Notes under the pieces: model-generated
What the model was told of the DNA's origin: nothing
Database searches by the model: none
Seen by the model: only the letters and a program-made list of their open reading frames with translations
Assembly (NCBI RefSeq): GCF_023074185.1
Contig: NZ_JADPKY010000041.1
Location: 36,911 to 100,910, forward strand
Reading direction: 5' to 3'
From: Bradyrhizobium sp. 132
GTDB taxonomy: Bacteria; Pseudomonadota; Alphaproteobacteria; Rhizobiales; Xanthobacteraceae
Length of the DNA: 64,000 nucleotides
Made by a program: the position numbers and the translations under genes
In this document: positions 48,489-57,290 of the stretch, piece after piece
How positions within the stretch are numbered: position 1 is the first letter of the stretch
Layout: each line of letters opens with the position of its first letter

Positions 48489-49139
48489 ATGTGGAGCTTG
48501 CCGCCGAGCGATAGCGTGCTGCACCTGCTGTCGCTGGTCGCGGTCGCAGCGCAAGGCATGAGCGCCGCGCTCGCAGCCGGCCGCCGCAGCATGGACTGGC
48601 TCGGCGTCTGCTTCCTCGGCTGCATCACGGCGCTCGGCGGCGGCACCTTGCGCGATCTCTTCCTGGGTCACTATCCGCTGGCCTGGGTGCAAAACCCAAT
48701 CTACCTCGCGCTGGCCGGCGGCGCCGCTTTCCTCACCATCCTGATGGCGCGCCTCGTGCACCGGCTGAAGGTGGCCTTCATCGTGCTCGATGCCATCGGC
48801 CTCGTCGTCTTTACAATGACGGGCTGCGATATCGCCTGGCAGATGGACGCCACGCTGCCGATCGTCATCGTCTCCGGCATGGTGACCGGCTGCGCCGGCG
48901 GCGTGTTGCGCGACGTGCTCTGCAATGACGTGCCGCTGCTGTTCCGCTCCGAGCTCTACGCCAGCGTCTCGGTCGTTACCGGCTTGTTCTATGCGACCGC
49001 CTTCGGCCTCAAGCTCAACACCGAGCTCTGGACCATTTTGACCTTTATCCTCGGCATCAGCTTCCGCCTGCTGGCGGTGCGCTACAAATGGGAGATGCCG
49101 AAATTCGTCTTCACGGAAGATGAGGAGCGAAAGCCCTGA
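48489..49139 (+). CDS. Trimeric intracellular cation channel (TRIC) family protein
   Basis: The 216-residue protein shows the seven-helix UPF0126/TRIC pattern with its two repeated glycine-rich motifs, GGGTLRDLFLG and GGVLRDVLCNDVP, which form the ion path and lipid site. It should form a homotrimeric K+/cation channel in the inner membrane. Its TGA directly abuts the stop of the convergent cytochrome gene. Confidence 0.9.
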   Translation: MWSLPPSDSVLHLLSLVAVAAQGMSAALAAGRRSMDWLGVCFLGCITALGGGTLRDLFLGHYPLAWVQNPIYLALAGGAAFLTILMARLVHRLKVAFIVLDAIGLVVFTMTGCDIAWQMDATLPIVIVSGMVTGCAGGVLRDVLCNDVPLLFRSELYASVSVVTGLFYATAFGLKLNTELWTILTFILGISFRLLAVRYKWEMPKFVFTEDEERKP

Positions 49140-50366
49140 CTACGGCTCCTGCCTCCGCGCCTTGGCGACCTGTGATGCCGTCACCAGCGGCGCGGCATTG
49201 CCCCAGGAATTGCGGATGTAGTTCGTCACCGCCGCGATCTCTTCGTCGGACAATTGCTTGCCATAGGCCGGCATCTCGCCGGTGTTGGGCGCGCGCTGCG
49301 TCGTCACGGTTTGGGCGCCGTCGAGGATGATGCGCAATGTCGAGGACGGATTGACCGATTGCAGCAGCGCGTTGCCAGGCAGCGGCGGATAGATGCGCGG
49401 CGCGCCGGAGCCGTCGGCCTCGTGGCAGGCAATGCAGAGTTTGGCGTAGACCGCCTGGCCGGCCTTCATCTCGGCATCGTCAGGCGGCGTCACGATCGTC
49501 TCGCGCCGTGCCGGCGGCAGGCCCTTCAGGTAAACCGCGATCGCACGCACATCGGCATCGCTCATTTTCGAGGTCGAGTTGACGACCACCTCTGCCATCA
49601 GCCCGCCGGCATGGCTCCTGGCGTTGCGCCCGCTCTGAAGATATTCGGTGATGTCCTCGACGCTCCACGACTTCAGCCCGGCGCGGGGAGCGCCATCGAG
49701 TCTTGGTGCGTACCAGCCGCCGACCTTGTTGCCCGAGAGTGCTTGCGCCTGCTTGTCCGCGCCAAAATAGTTCTTCGGCGTATGGCAGGCGCCGCAATGG
49801 CCGAGCCCGGTGACGAGATAGCCGCCCCGATTCCACGCCGCGCTCTGGCTCTGGTCCGGCTCGAACAAGCCGGGCTTGAAATACACCATGTTCCAGATCC
49901 GCATCAGGCCGCGATAACCGAACGGCCAGCGTAGCTCCGGCGGCTTGTTCCGGCTCGTGACGGCCGCGAGCGTTCCGAGATAGGCCCGGATCGCCAGCGT
50001 GTCGTCTTTCGTCATCCGCGTGAAATAGGGATAGGGGAACGCCGGATAATAGTTCGAGCCGTCGGGTGCGACGCCGGTGCGCACAGCGCGGGTAAAATCG
50101 GCATCCGTCCAGGCGCCGATGCCGGTGTCGCGGTCCGGGGTCAGGTTCGGCGCGTAGATTGCGCCAAAGGGCGTGTCGATGCGCTTTCCGCCCGCGAACG
50201 GTTTTGCGGGATCAGCGGTGTGGCAGCCCGCACAATCGCCGGCCTCAACCAGCACCTTGCCGTAGGCGATCAGCTCCGGCGACGGCTCTGAAGCGAGGGC
50301 CGCGCTCGTAACCGCACTGCACAACGCCAGACCCACGAGAGCCAAGCCAGCCAGAATCGTCCGCAT
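49140..50366 (-). CDS. Triheme c-type cytochrome (alcohol/aldehyde dehydrogenase cytochrome subunit type)
   Basis: From ATG 50366, after CAGGAGAG, the 408-residue precursor has a signal peptide (ILAGLALVGLALCSAVTSAALA) and three heme sites: CAGCH 45-49, CGACH 191-195 and CIACH 311-315. This matches the cytochrome subunit of membrane-bound dehydrogenases that pass electrons to the quinone pool or oxidases. The usual catalytic subunits are not adjacent, so its donor is unknown. It is divergent from the indolepyruvate oxidoreductase gene. Confidence 0.9.
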   Translation of the reverse strand: MRTILAGLALVGLALCSAVTSAALASEPSPELIAYGKVLVEAGDCAGCHTADPAKPFAGGKRIDTPFGAIYAPNLTPDRDTGIGAWTDADFTRAVRTGVAPDGSNYYPAFPYPYFTRMTKDDTLAIRAYLGTLAAVTSRNKPPELRWPFGYRGLMRIWNMVYFKPGLFEPDQSQSAAWNRGGYLVTGLGHCGACHTPKNYFGADKQAQALSGNKVGGWYAPRLDGAPRAGLKSWSVEDITEYLQSGRNARSHAGGLMAEVVVNSTSKMSDADVRAIAVYLKGLPPARRETIVTPPDDAEMKAGQAVYAKLCIACHEADGSGAPRIYPPLPGNALLQSVNPSSTLRIILDGAQTVTTQRAPNTGEMPAYGKQLSDEEIAAVTNYIRNSWGNAAPLVTASQVAKARRQEP

Positions 50367-50647
50367 CGAAAGCCTCTCCTGCGACCCATCGACGTCGTCC
50401 CGCGTGACGGGGGCGTCAATTCGTTTCGCGACGGCGGGGGTATCGTGACACAAATTGACAATCGCCGATGCCATTGCAGCCACGAAATTGCGATTATCAC
50501 CCGGCGCCGTCTCTGGGCCAGATTTGTGATGCGGAGCGTGAAATATCCGACATAGAGTGGCAAAGATGGTCGGCGCGCCCTAGCTAAAAACAACGGGCAG
50601 GCAACGGCTTAAGCAGCCAAGCGCTCAAAAGGGCGGAAGAGGACATA

Positions 50648-53600
50648 ATGGGCATCAACCAGGGTCCGATCAGTCTCGATCAGAAATACACCCAGGACAC
50701 GGGACATATTTTCACAACCGGCATTCAGGCGCTGGTCCGCCTGCCGATGGCCCAGATCCGGCGCGACCGTGCCGCGGGGCTGAACACCGCGGGCTTCATC
50801 TCCGGCTATCGCGGCTCGCCGCTCGGCGGCTATGACCAGCAGCTCTTCGCCGCGCGCAAGCATCTCGAGCAGTACAACATCAAGTTCCAGCCCGGCGTGA
50901 ACGAGGATCTGGCCGCGACCGCGGTCTGGGGCTCGCAGCAGCTCAACCTCTCGCCCGGCGCCAAATATGACGGCGTGGTCGGCATCTGGTACGGCAAGGG
51001 CCCCGGCGTCGATCGCTGCGGCGACGTGTTCCGTCACGGCAATGCCGCTGGCTCCGCCAAGAACGGCGGCGTCTTGTGTCTCGCCGGCGACGACCACGGT
51101 GCAAAATCCTCCACCGTCCCGCATCAGTCCGACCACGCCTTCATGTCGGCGCTGATGCCCTATCTCTACCCCTCGAGCGTCCACGAGATGATCGAGATGG
51201 GCCTGCTCGGTATCGCGATGTCGCGCTACTCGGGCTGCTGGGTCGGCATGAAGGTGATCACGGAGACGGTGGAGACCACCGCCGAGATCGACCTCACGGA
51301 CGAGATGACGCCGTTCGTGATCCCGACCGATTTCGAGATGCCCGAGGGTGGCCTCAATCTGCGCTGGCCCGACGACCGCTTTGCCCAGGACCGCCGGCTG
51401 CAGGACTACAAGGGTTTTGCCGCGATCGCCTTTGCGCGTGCCAACAAGGTCAACCGCATCACCATGGATTCGCCGAACGCCCGCTATGGCATCATGGCGT
51501 CCGGCAAGAGCTACGAGGATATCCGGCAGGCGCTGCGTGAGCTCGGCCTCACACCCGAGGTCGCGGCCAAGATCGGACTTCGATTGTACAAGATCGGCAT
51601 GCCCTGGCCTCTGGAGCCGGAAGGCGTCAGGCAATTCGCTGTAGGCCTCGAGGAAATCTTCATCATCGAAGAGCGCCGCGAGATCGTCGAGAATCAAGTG
51701 AAGCAGGAGCTGTTCAACTGGCGCGACGATGTCCGTCCCCGCATCATCGGCAAGATGGACGATCACGACAAGCGCTTCCTTCCCTTTGCCGAAGAACTCA
51801 GCGTCGCCTCTTTGGCCAGTTCGCTGACCGAGCGTCTGCTTCGACTTGATCTCAATCCCGAAATTGCAACGATGCTGCGCGCCAAGGCCGATTGGTTCAA
51901 CGGCCGCCAGGCTTCGCAGATGCAGGCGACCGCGCCTGTCGCCCGCACCCCGTATTTCTGCTCCGGCTGTCCGCACAACACCTCGACCAAGGTGCCCGAA
52001 GGCAGTCGCGCCTTTGCCGGCATCGGCTGCCACTTCATGGCGTTGTGGATGGATCGCTCCACCGAGACCTTCACCCATATGGGCGGCGAGGGCGTGCCGT
52101 GGGTCGGCGTTGCCCCCTTTACCAAGGAAGAGCACGTGTTCGCCAATCTCGGCGACGGCACGTATTTCCACTCCGGCAGCCTCGCGATCCGCCAGGCGGT
52201 CGCCTCCGGCGCCAACATCACCTACAAGATCCTCTATAACGACGCGACCGCGATGACCGGCGGCCAGCATGTCGACGGCGAATTGTCGCCCCAGCAGATC
52301 ACCTTCCAGCTCCACAGCGAAGGCATCCGCGAGATCTATCTGGTCTCGGAAAATCCCGACGCCTATCCGGCGAGCGAGATCGCGCCCGGCGTCAAGACCG
52401 CGCATCGTGACGAGCTCGACGCGGTCCAGAAAACGCTGCGCAAGGTCAAGGGCGCCTCCGCGATCGTCTTCGTGCAGACCTGCGCCGCCGAGAAGCGCCG
52501 CCGCCGCAAGCGCGGCACACTGGAGGATCCGGCACGCCGTGTGCTCATCAATCCCGCGGTGTGCGAAGGCTGCGGCGATTGCTCGGTGCAATCGAACTGC
52601 ATTTCGGTCGAGCCGCTGGAGACCGAGTTCGGCCGCAAGCGCGCCATCAACCAGTCGACCTGCAATAAGGATTATTCCTGCGTAAAGGGCTTTTGCCCGT
52701 CCTTCGTCACCGTCGATGGTGGCAAGATGCGCAAGCGCGCGCCGGCGGGCGTCGGCGATATCGGCGATCTGCCTGAGCCGGCGTCGCGCCCCAATTTGGA
52801 CAAGCCCTACAACATTGCGGTCGGCGGCGTCGGCGGTACCGGCGTGCTGACCATCGGCGCGCTGCTCGGCATGGCCGCCCATATCGAGGGCAAGGCCTCG
52901 ATGATCCTCGACATGTCCGGTCTGGCGCAGAAGGGCGGGGCGGTGCTCAGCCATGTGCGCCTGTCCGACCATCCGGCCGAGGTGACTTGCTCGCGCATCG
53001 TCACAGGCACGGCCGATGTCGTGCTCGCCGCCGATGAGGTGGTCGCGGTCGCCAAGGACACGATCTCGCTCTGCGACACCAGCCGCACCCGCGGCATCAT
53101 CAACAGCCACGTCATTCCCACCGCCGACTTCATCCTCAACCGCGACTTCAACTTCCAGACCCGCAAGTTGAATGGGTTGCTGGAAACGGCGCTGCACAAG
53201 GACTCCGTGTTCTTCGACTTCACCAAGCCGGCAGAGCAGCTGCTCGGCGACAGCATCGCTACCAACATGATGATGATGGGCTACGCCTATCAGAAGGGGC
53301 TCTTGCCGTTGTCAGCGGAGTCGATCGAGCAGGCGATCGAGGTCAACGGCGTCTCGATCAAGATGAACAAGGAAGCTTTCCGCCTCGGCCGTCTCGCGGT
53401 CGCGGACCCCCGGCGTCTCGCCGGTATGTTGAAGGGAACGGACGAGGTCATCGCGCCCAAGACACTGGACGCAATGACGCTCGACGAGATCGTCGAGCAC
53501 CGCGCCAAGCATCTCACCGCCTATCAGAACGGCCGGCTGGCCAAGCGTTACCGCAAGCTGGTGGACCAGGTCAGCGAAGCCGCCAGGCAGGGCGGCTATG

Positions 53601-54139
53601 ACGAGGCGCTGACCCGCGCCGTCGCGGTCAACTACGCCAAGCTGCTGGCCTACAAGGACGAATACGAAGTCGCGCGCCTCTTCACCGACGGTGCTTTCGA
53701 AAAGCAGCTCCGCGACCAGTTCGAGGGCGACTTCAAGTTCAGCTTCAATCTGGCACCGCCGATCCTTAGCCGTGGCGTCGATGCGCTCGGCCGCCCGAAG
53801 AAGCGCGCGTACGGCCCGTGGATGCTTCCGATGTTCCGCGTGCTTGCGAAATTCAAGGTGCTGCGCGGCACGCCGCTCGACATCTTCGGCCGCAGCGCCG
53901 ACCGCAAGCTCGAACGCGACCTGATCACCGGCTACGAGAAGGACGTCGCCACCGTGCTCGGCCTGTTGTCGCCGCTCACGATCGACACCGCGGTGGAGCT
54001 GCTCTCGTTGCCCGACCGCATCCGCGGCTACGGCCCGGTCAAGGAGAAGGCCGTCGCGGACGCCAAGGCCCGCTACGCCCAGCTCGCCGCGGATCTTGCC
54101 AACCCGCCGCCCGTGCCGAGGCAGATCGCGGCGGAGTAG
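50648..54139 (+). CDS. Indolepyruvate ferredoxin oxidoreductase family protein (fused alpha-gamma type)
   Basis: The 1163-residue protein joins the usual subunits in one chain. The N terminus is pyrimidine-binding (GFISGYRGSPLGGYDQQL). A TPP domain begins near the CSGCPHNTS motif at 438, with GIGCH and GDGTYFHSG. CEGCGDCSVQSNC at 639 binds Fe-S clusters. The gamma domain begins with GGVGGTGVLTIGALLG near 726, and the family's C-terminal domain follows. It oxidatively decarboxylates aryl-pyruvates to aryl-acetyl-CoA with ferredoxin or a similar acceptor. First gene of an apparent acyl-CoA cluster; the 281-base divergent gap upstream should hold the promoter. Confidence 0.92.
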   Translation: MGINQGPISLDQKYTQDTGHIFTTGIQALVRLPMAQIRRDRAAGLNTAGFISGYRGSPLGGYDQQLFAARKHLEQYNIKFQPGVNEDLAATAVWGSQQLNLSPGAKYDGVVGIWYGKGPGVDRCGDVFRHGNAAGSAKNGGVLCLAGDDHGAKSSTVPHQSDHAFMSALMPYLYPSSVHEMIEMGLLGIAMSRYSGCWVGMKVITETVETTAEIDLTDEMTPFVIPTDFEMPEGGLNLRWPDDRFAQDRRLQDYKGFAAIAFARANKVNRITMDSPNARYGIMASGKSYEDIRQALRELGLTPEVAAKIGLRLYKIGMPWPLEPEGVRQFAVGLEEIFIIEERREIVENQVKQELFNWRDDVRPRIIGKMDDHDKRFLPFAEELSVASLASSLTERLLRLDLNPEIATMLRAKADWFNGRQASQMQATAPVARTPYFCSGCPHNTSTKVPEGSRAFAGIGCHFMALWMDRSTETFTHMGGEGVPWVGVAPFTKEEHVFANLGDGTYFHSGSLAIRQAVASGANITYKILYNDATAMTGGQHVDGELSPQQITFQLHSEGIREIYLVSENPDAYPASEIAPGVKTAHRDELDAVQKTLRKVKGASAIVFVQTCAAEKRRRRKRGTLEDPARRVLINPAVCEGCGDCSVQSNCISVEPLETEFGRKRAINQSTCNKDYSCVKGFCPSFVTVDGGKMRKRAPAGVGDIGDLPEPASRPNLDKPYNIAVGGVGGTGVLTIGALLGMAAHIEGKASMILDMSGLAQKGGAVLSHVRLSDHPAEVTCSRIVTGTADVVLAADEVVAVAKDTISLCDTSRTRGIINSHVIPTADFILNRDFNFQTRKLNGLLETALHKDSVFFDFTKPAEQLLGDSIATNMMMMGYAYQKGLLPLSAESIEQAIEVNGVSIKMNKEAFRLGRLAVADPRRLAGMLKGTDEVIAPKTLDAMTLDEIVEHRAKHLTAYQNGRLAKRYRKLVDQVSEAARQGGYDEALTRAVAVNYAKLLAYKDEYEVARLFTDGAFEKQLRDQFEGDFKFSFNLAPPILSRGVDALGRPKKRAYGPWMLPMFRVLAKFKVLRGTPLDIFGRSADRKLERDLITGYEKDVATVLGLLSPLTIDTAVELLSLPDRIRGYGPVKEKAVADAKARYAQLAADLANPPPVPRQIAAE

Positions 54140-54145
54140 AACTTT

Positions 54146-54174
54146 GCAGGGTGGGTTCGCTTAACCCACCCTGC
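54146..54174 (+). terminator. Perfect hairpin after the indolepyruvate oxidoreductase gene
   Basis: GCAGGGTGGGTT (54146-54157) and AACCCACCCTGC (54163-54174) pair fully around CGCTT, seven bases after the stop. There is no U tract. It is a compact member of the GGGTGGGTT repeat family also seen at 25409 and may block 3' exonucleases or terminate weakly. Confidence 0.6.
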
Positions 54175-54308
54175 GAAATCCTGTTTGAAATCAACCACCG
54201 TTCTACTGTGCATGGGGTTGTTTTCGATAAAAACGGGCTTTCGATAAAACGAAACCGCTTGTGCCGTCGGGCAAAACACCTTTACGACCTGGACCGAACG
54301 AAGCTCTC

Positions 54309-54443
54309 GTGTCCCGGCGCGCAGCGCAGCGCTTCTTTAGCGGTGCGCTGCAGAGCCGGGGCCCATGTCGCAACGATTTGCGTGGCCACATGGGTCCCGG
54401 CTCTGCGCGGCAACGTTGAGGCGTTGCAGCGCGTCCGGGACAC
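54309..54443. repeat. GTGTCCCGG...CCGGGACAC palindromic repeat (~135 bases)
   Basis: The outer arms read GTGTCCCGGCGCG and CGTCCGGGACAC, with an inner pair GAGCCGGGGCCCATGT / ACATGGGTCCCGGCTC. A related copy is at 57137-57265. It fills most of the 427-base gap before the thiolase; the rest (54175-54308) shows no gene. Confidence 0.7.
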
Positions 54444-54566
54444 GGGCGCATCATTTGCGCCAAGCCGCCGCCCTCTCGCCCGACGGAATATTTCCGCGCT
54501 TGCCAATCAGGCCACCGCGGTTCAGAAAAACGGAGCAAGAAGAAACGCCAGCGGAGACCTGAAGTT

Positions 54567-55724
54567 TTGACCATCAAGGGCAAGGCCTACATTGCCGGGA
54601 TTTTTGAACACCCGACCCGGCATGCGCCGGACAAATCCACCGCTCAGCTTCATGCCGAGGTCGCCAAGGGCGCGATCGAGGATGCCGGGCTCAGCAAGGA
54701 CGATGTCGACGGCTATTTCTGCGCGGGCGATGCGCCCGGCGGCGCCTGGCCGATGGTCGATTATCTCGGCCTGAATACCAAAAAGCTCCGCCACGTCGAT
54801 TCCACCGAAACCGGCGGCTGTTCCTACATCATCCATCTCGGCCACGCCGCCGAGGCGATCGCCGCGGGCAAGTGCTCGATCGCGCTGATCACGCTGGCAG
54901 GGAAACCGCGCACCGGGGCGATGCCGCCGCGTGCGGCCGGCGCCGAGGCCGATTTCGAGATGGCTTACGGCGCGACCACGCACAATGCCTACGGCATGTG
55001 TGCCATGCGCCACATGCACGACTATGGCACCACCAGCGAGCAGCTCGCCTGGATCAAGGTCGCGGCTTCGCATCACGCGCAATACAATCCGCATGCGATG
55101 CTCAAGGACGTCGTCACCGTCGAAGACGTGCTGAACTCGCCGATGATCTCAGATCCGCTGCATCGCATGGATTGCTGCGTCGTCTCAGATGGCGGCGGTG
55201 CGCTGATCGTGACCACGCCCGAGATCGCCAAGAGCCTCAAGAAGCCGCTGGTCAGACTGATCGGACATGGCGAGGCCATGAAGGGCCCGCGCGGCGGCAA
55301 GGATCTCGACCTCACTTACTCCGCCGGGATCTGGTCCGGCCCGCGTGCGTTCGAGGAAGCCGGCATCACGCCGAAGGACATCAAGTACGCCTCGATCTAC
55401 GACAGCTTCACCATCACCGTGCTGATGCAACTCGAAGACCTTGGCTTCTGCAAGAAAGGCGAGGGCGGCAAGTTCGTCGCCGACGGCAATCTGATCTCGG
55501 GCGTCGGCAAGCTGCCGTTCAACACCGACGGCGGCGGCCTCTGCAGCAATCATCCCGTCAACCGCGGCGGCATGACCAAGATCCTTGAGGCGGTCCGCCA
55601 GTTGCGCGGCGAGGCGCATCCGAAGGTGCAGGTTCAAAACTGCGATCTCGCGATCGCCCACGGCACCGGCGGATTGCTGGGCGTGCGCCACGCTGCCTCG
55701 ACTGCTATTCTGGAGCGCGTGTGA
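54567..55724 (+). CDS. Thiolase-family acyltransferase (SCP-x/acetyl-CoA acetyltransferase type)
   Basis: The 385 residues follow the thiolase-like fold used by SCP-x and archaeal acetyl-CoA acetyltransferases: STETGGCSYIIHLGHAAEAI with the candidate nucleophile Cys85, GGGLCSNHPVNRGGMTKILEA, and the C-terminal HGTGGLLG. The start is TTG 54567 behind GGAGACC. Its stop overlaps the next gene, a DUF35 protein; in this family such partners form a complex, so a thiolase/DUF35 assembly is likely. Confidence 0.85.
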   Translation: MTIKGKAYIAGIFEHPTRHAPDKSTAQLHAEVAKGAIEDAGLSKDDVDGYFCAGDAPGGAWPMVDYLGLNTKKLRHVDSTETGGCSYIIHLGHAAEAIAAGKCSIALITLAGKPRTGAMPPRAAGAEADFEMAYGATTHNAYGMCAMRHMHDYGTTSEQLAWIKVAASHHAQYNPHAMLKDVVTVEDVLNSPMISDPLHRMDCCVVSDGGGALIVTTPEIAKSLKKPLVRLIGHGEAMKGPRGGKDLDLTYSAGIWSGPRAFEEAGITPKDIKYASIYDSFTITVLMQLEDLGFCKKGEGGKFVADGNLISGVGKLPFNTDGGGLCSNHPVNRGGMTKILEAVRQLRGEAHPKVQVQNCDLAIAHGTGGLLGVRHAASTAILERV

Positions 55725-56113
55725 TGAGCGAGACAAAGAAATATCCGGCCCCGGCGACGAACCCCGAGACCGCCGCGTTCTGGGACGCGGCCAAGCAGGG
55801 CAAGTTCATGATCAAGCGCTGCACCGCCTGCGGCGAAGCGCACTACTTCCCGCGCGCGATCTGCCCGTTCTGTTATTCGGACAAGACGGTGTGGGAGGAG
55901 AGTTCGGGCGAAGCCACGATCTACACTTACAGCTTGATGCGGAAGTCGCCGACCGGTCCTTACGCAATCGGTTACGTCACGCTGAAAGAGGGACCTTCGC
56001 TCCAGACCAACTTCGTCGATTGCGATCTCGAGAAGCTGAAGATCGGCCAGAAGGTGAAGGTGGTGTTCAAGCCGACCGACGGCGCGCCGCTGCCGTTCTT
56101 TACGCCGGCGTAG
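55724..56113 (+). CDS. DUF35 zinc-ribbon OB-fold protein, thiolase partner
   Basis: From ATG 55724, which overlaps the thiolase TGA, the 129 residues have a zinc ribbon (Cys33, Cys36, Cys47, Cys50: CTACG...CPFC) followed by an OB-fold (ATIYTYSLMRKSPTGPYAIGYVTLKEGPSLQTNFVDCD). DUF35 proteins bind acyl-CoA and associate with thiolase-like enzymes. A GTG at 55721 would add one residue. Confidence 0.88.
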   Translation: MSETKKYPAPATNPETAAFWDAAKQGKFMIKRCTACGEAHYFPRAICPFCYSDKTVWEESSGEATIYTYSLMRKSPTGPYAIGYVTLKEGPSLQTNFVDCDLEKLKIGQKVKVVFKPTDGAPLPFFTPA

Positions 56114-56117
56114 GGCG

Positions 56118-56238
56118 GTCCTCATCCTGAGGAGCTTGCGAAGCAAGCGTCTCGAAGGATGGCCACGACAAAGAAAGCGTTTCGGGCATCCTCATGGTTC
56201 GAGGCGGCGCAAGAGCGCCTCCTCACCATGGGGATGAG
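56118..56238. repeat. GTCCTCATCCTGAGG...GGATGAG palindromic repeat
   Basis: GTCCTCATCCTGAGGAGCTTGCGAAGCAAGCGTCTCGAAGGAT on the left and CATCCTCATGGTTCGAGGCGGC... to CCTCACCATGGGGATGAG on the right are typical of a repeat I recognise in Bradyrhizobium gaps. It fills the whole gap between the DUF35 and MaoC genes. Confidence 0.7.
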
Positions 56239-56263
56239 AACCATCCGGAAGGAAACAAACAAA

Positions 56264-57124
56264 ATGTCCGCCAGATACGAAGAGCTCAAAGGCCTGAAAA
56301 ACATCGGCCAGAAATACGCCTACAGCGATCGCGAAGTCATGCTCTACGCCTACGGCATCGGCCTCGGCGCCGATCCGATGGACGAGAACGAGCTTGCCTT
56401 CGTCAACGAGGGCACGTTGACGCCGCGGCCGCTCAAGGTGGTGCCGACGTTCGCCTCCGTTGCGGCGTGGGGCGCAGGGCCCGGCGAAATGAACCTCAAT
56501 CGCGTGATGGTGGTCGACGGCGAGCGCGACATCACCTTCCACCAGCCGCTGCCGGTCGCCGCGCACATCACCGCCGATTCCTCCGTCGTCGAAGTCTACG
56601 ACAAGGGCAAGGACAAGGGCGTCGTCATCAGCCATCAGACCGTGCTCAAGAACGAGAAGGGCGAGAAGCTGGCAACGCTGGTCGCCTCGCGCTTCGCCCG
56701 CGGCGATGGCGGCTTTGGCGGGCCGAACCTGACGCAACCCGATCCGCACAAGATCCCGTCGCGCTCACCCGACAAGACCATCGACATCGTCACGCGCCCC
56801 GACCAGGCGCTGGTCTATCGCCTCTGCGGCGACCGCAACCCGCTGCACTCCGATCCCGAATTTGCGAAGAAGGCCGGCTTCCCGCGCCCGATCCTGCACG
56901 GCATGTGCACCTACGGCATCACCTGCCGCGGCGTGCTCCAGACCTATGCCGACTACGACGCCTCCGCCTTCCGCCAGCACGTCGCGCGGTTCTCCTCGCC
57001 GGTCTATCCCGGCGAGACCGTGACAATGGACCTCTGGAAGGACGGCAACACGATCTCGTTCGAAGCCAAGGTGAAGTCGCGCGGCGTCACCGTGATCAAG
57101 AACGGCAAGACGGTGTTGGGTTAG
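56264..57124 (+). CDS. MaoC-type double-hotdog enoyl-CoA hydratase / acyl dehydratase
   Basis: From ATG 56264, behind GGAAGGAAAC, the 286 residues comprise two hotdog domains, as in the hydratase-2 part of eukaryotic HSD17B4. The second half has the catalytic motif GDRNPLHSDPEFA with Asp190 and His195. It should hydrate 2-enoyl-CoA to (R)-3-hydroxyacyl-CoA. A longer frame from 56159 is read through the palindromic repeat and is not credible. The neighbouring SDR is the matching dehydrogenase type. Confidence 0.9.
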   Translation: MSARYEELKGLKNIGQKYAYSDREVMLYAYGIGLGADPMDENELAFVNEGTLTPRPLKVVPTFASVAAWGAGPGEMNLNRVMVVDGERDITFHQPLPVAAHITADSSVVEVYDKGKDKGVVISHQTVLKNEKGEKLATLVASRFARGDGGFGGPNLTQPDPHKIPSRSPDKTIDIVTRPDQALVYRLCGDRNPLHSDPEFAKKAGFPRPILHGMCTYGITCRGVLQTYADYDASAFRQHVARFSSPVYPGETVTMDLWKDGNTISFEAKVKSRGVTVIKNGKTVLG

Positions 57125-57136
57125 AGGCGGTTTCGC

Positions 57137-57265
57137 GCCCCGGACGCAGCGTTGCGCTTCTTCAGCGGTGCGCTGCAGAGCCGGGGTCTAGCGAGCCCAA
57201 GCAAAGAAAGAGCTGGATCCCGGCTCAGCGACGCAGCGTTGCACGCTGCATCGCGTCCGGGACAC
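57137..57265. repeat. CCCCGGACGC...GCGTCCGGGAC palindromic repeat, second copy
   Basis: It shares GCGCTTCTTCAGCGGTGCGC / TGCAGAGCCGGGG with the copy at 54309 and ends in CATCGCGTCCGGGACAC. It occupies the gap between the MaoC and SDR genes. Confidence 0.7.
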
Positions 57266-57290
57266 AAAAAAACGACAGGGAGACGCCACC

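Noticed and set aside
50455..50483. TTGACA upstream of the indolepyruvate oxidoreductase gene as a promoter
   Set aside because: The -35 hexamer is perfect, but no acceptable -10 appears 16-18 bases downstream, so I did not list it.
50609..53197. 862-codon open frame antisense to the indolepyruvate oxidoreductase gene
   Set aside because: His/Asp/Arg-rich composition typical of antisense frames in GC-rich DNA, no domain, and the sense gene is well supported.
56159..56263. 35-residue N-terminal extension of the MaoC enzyme
   Set aside because: The extension is read through a palindromic repeat, and ATG 56264 has a good ribosome site and begins at the expected domain edge.
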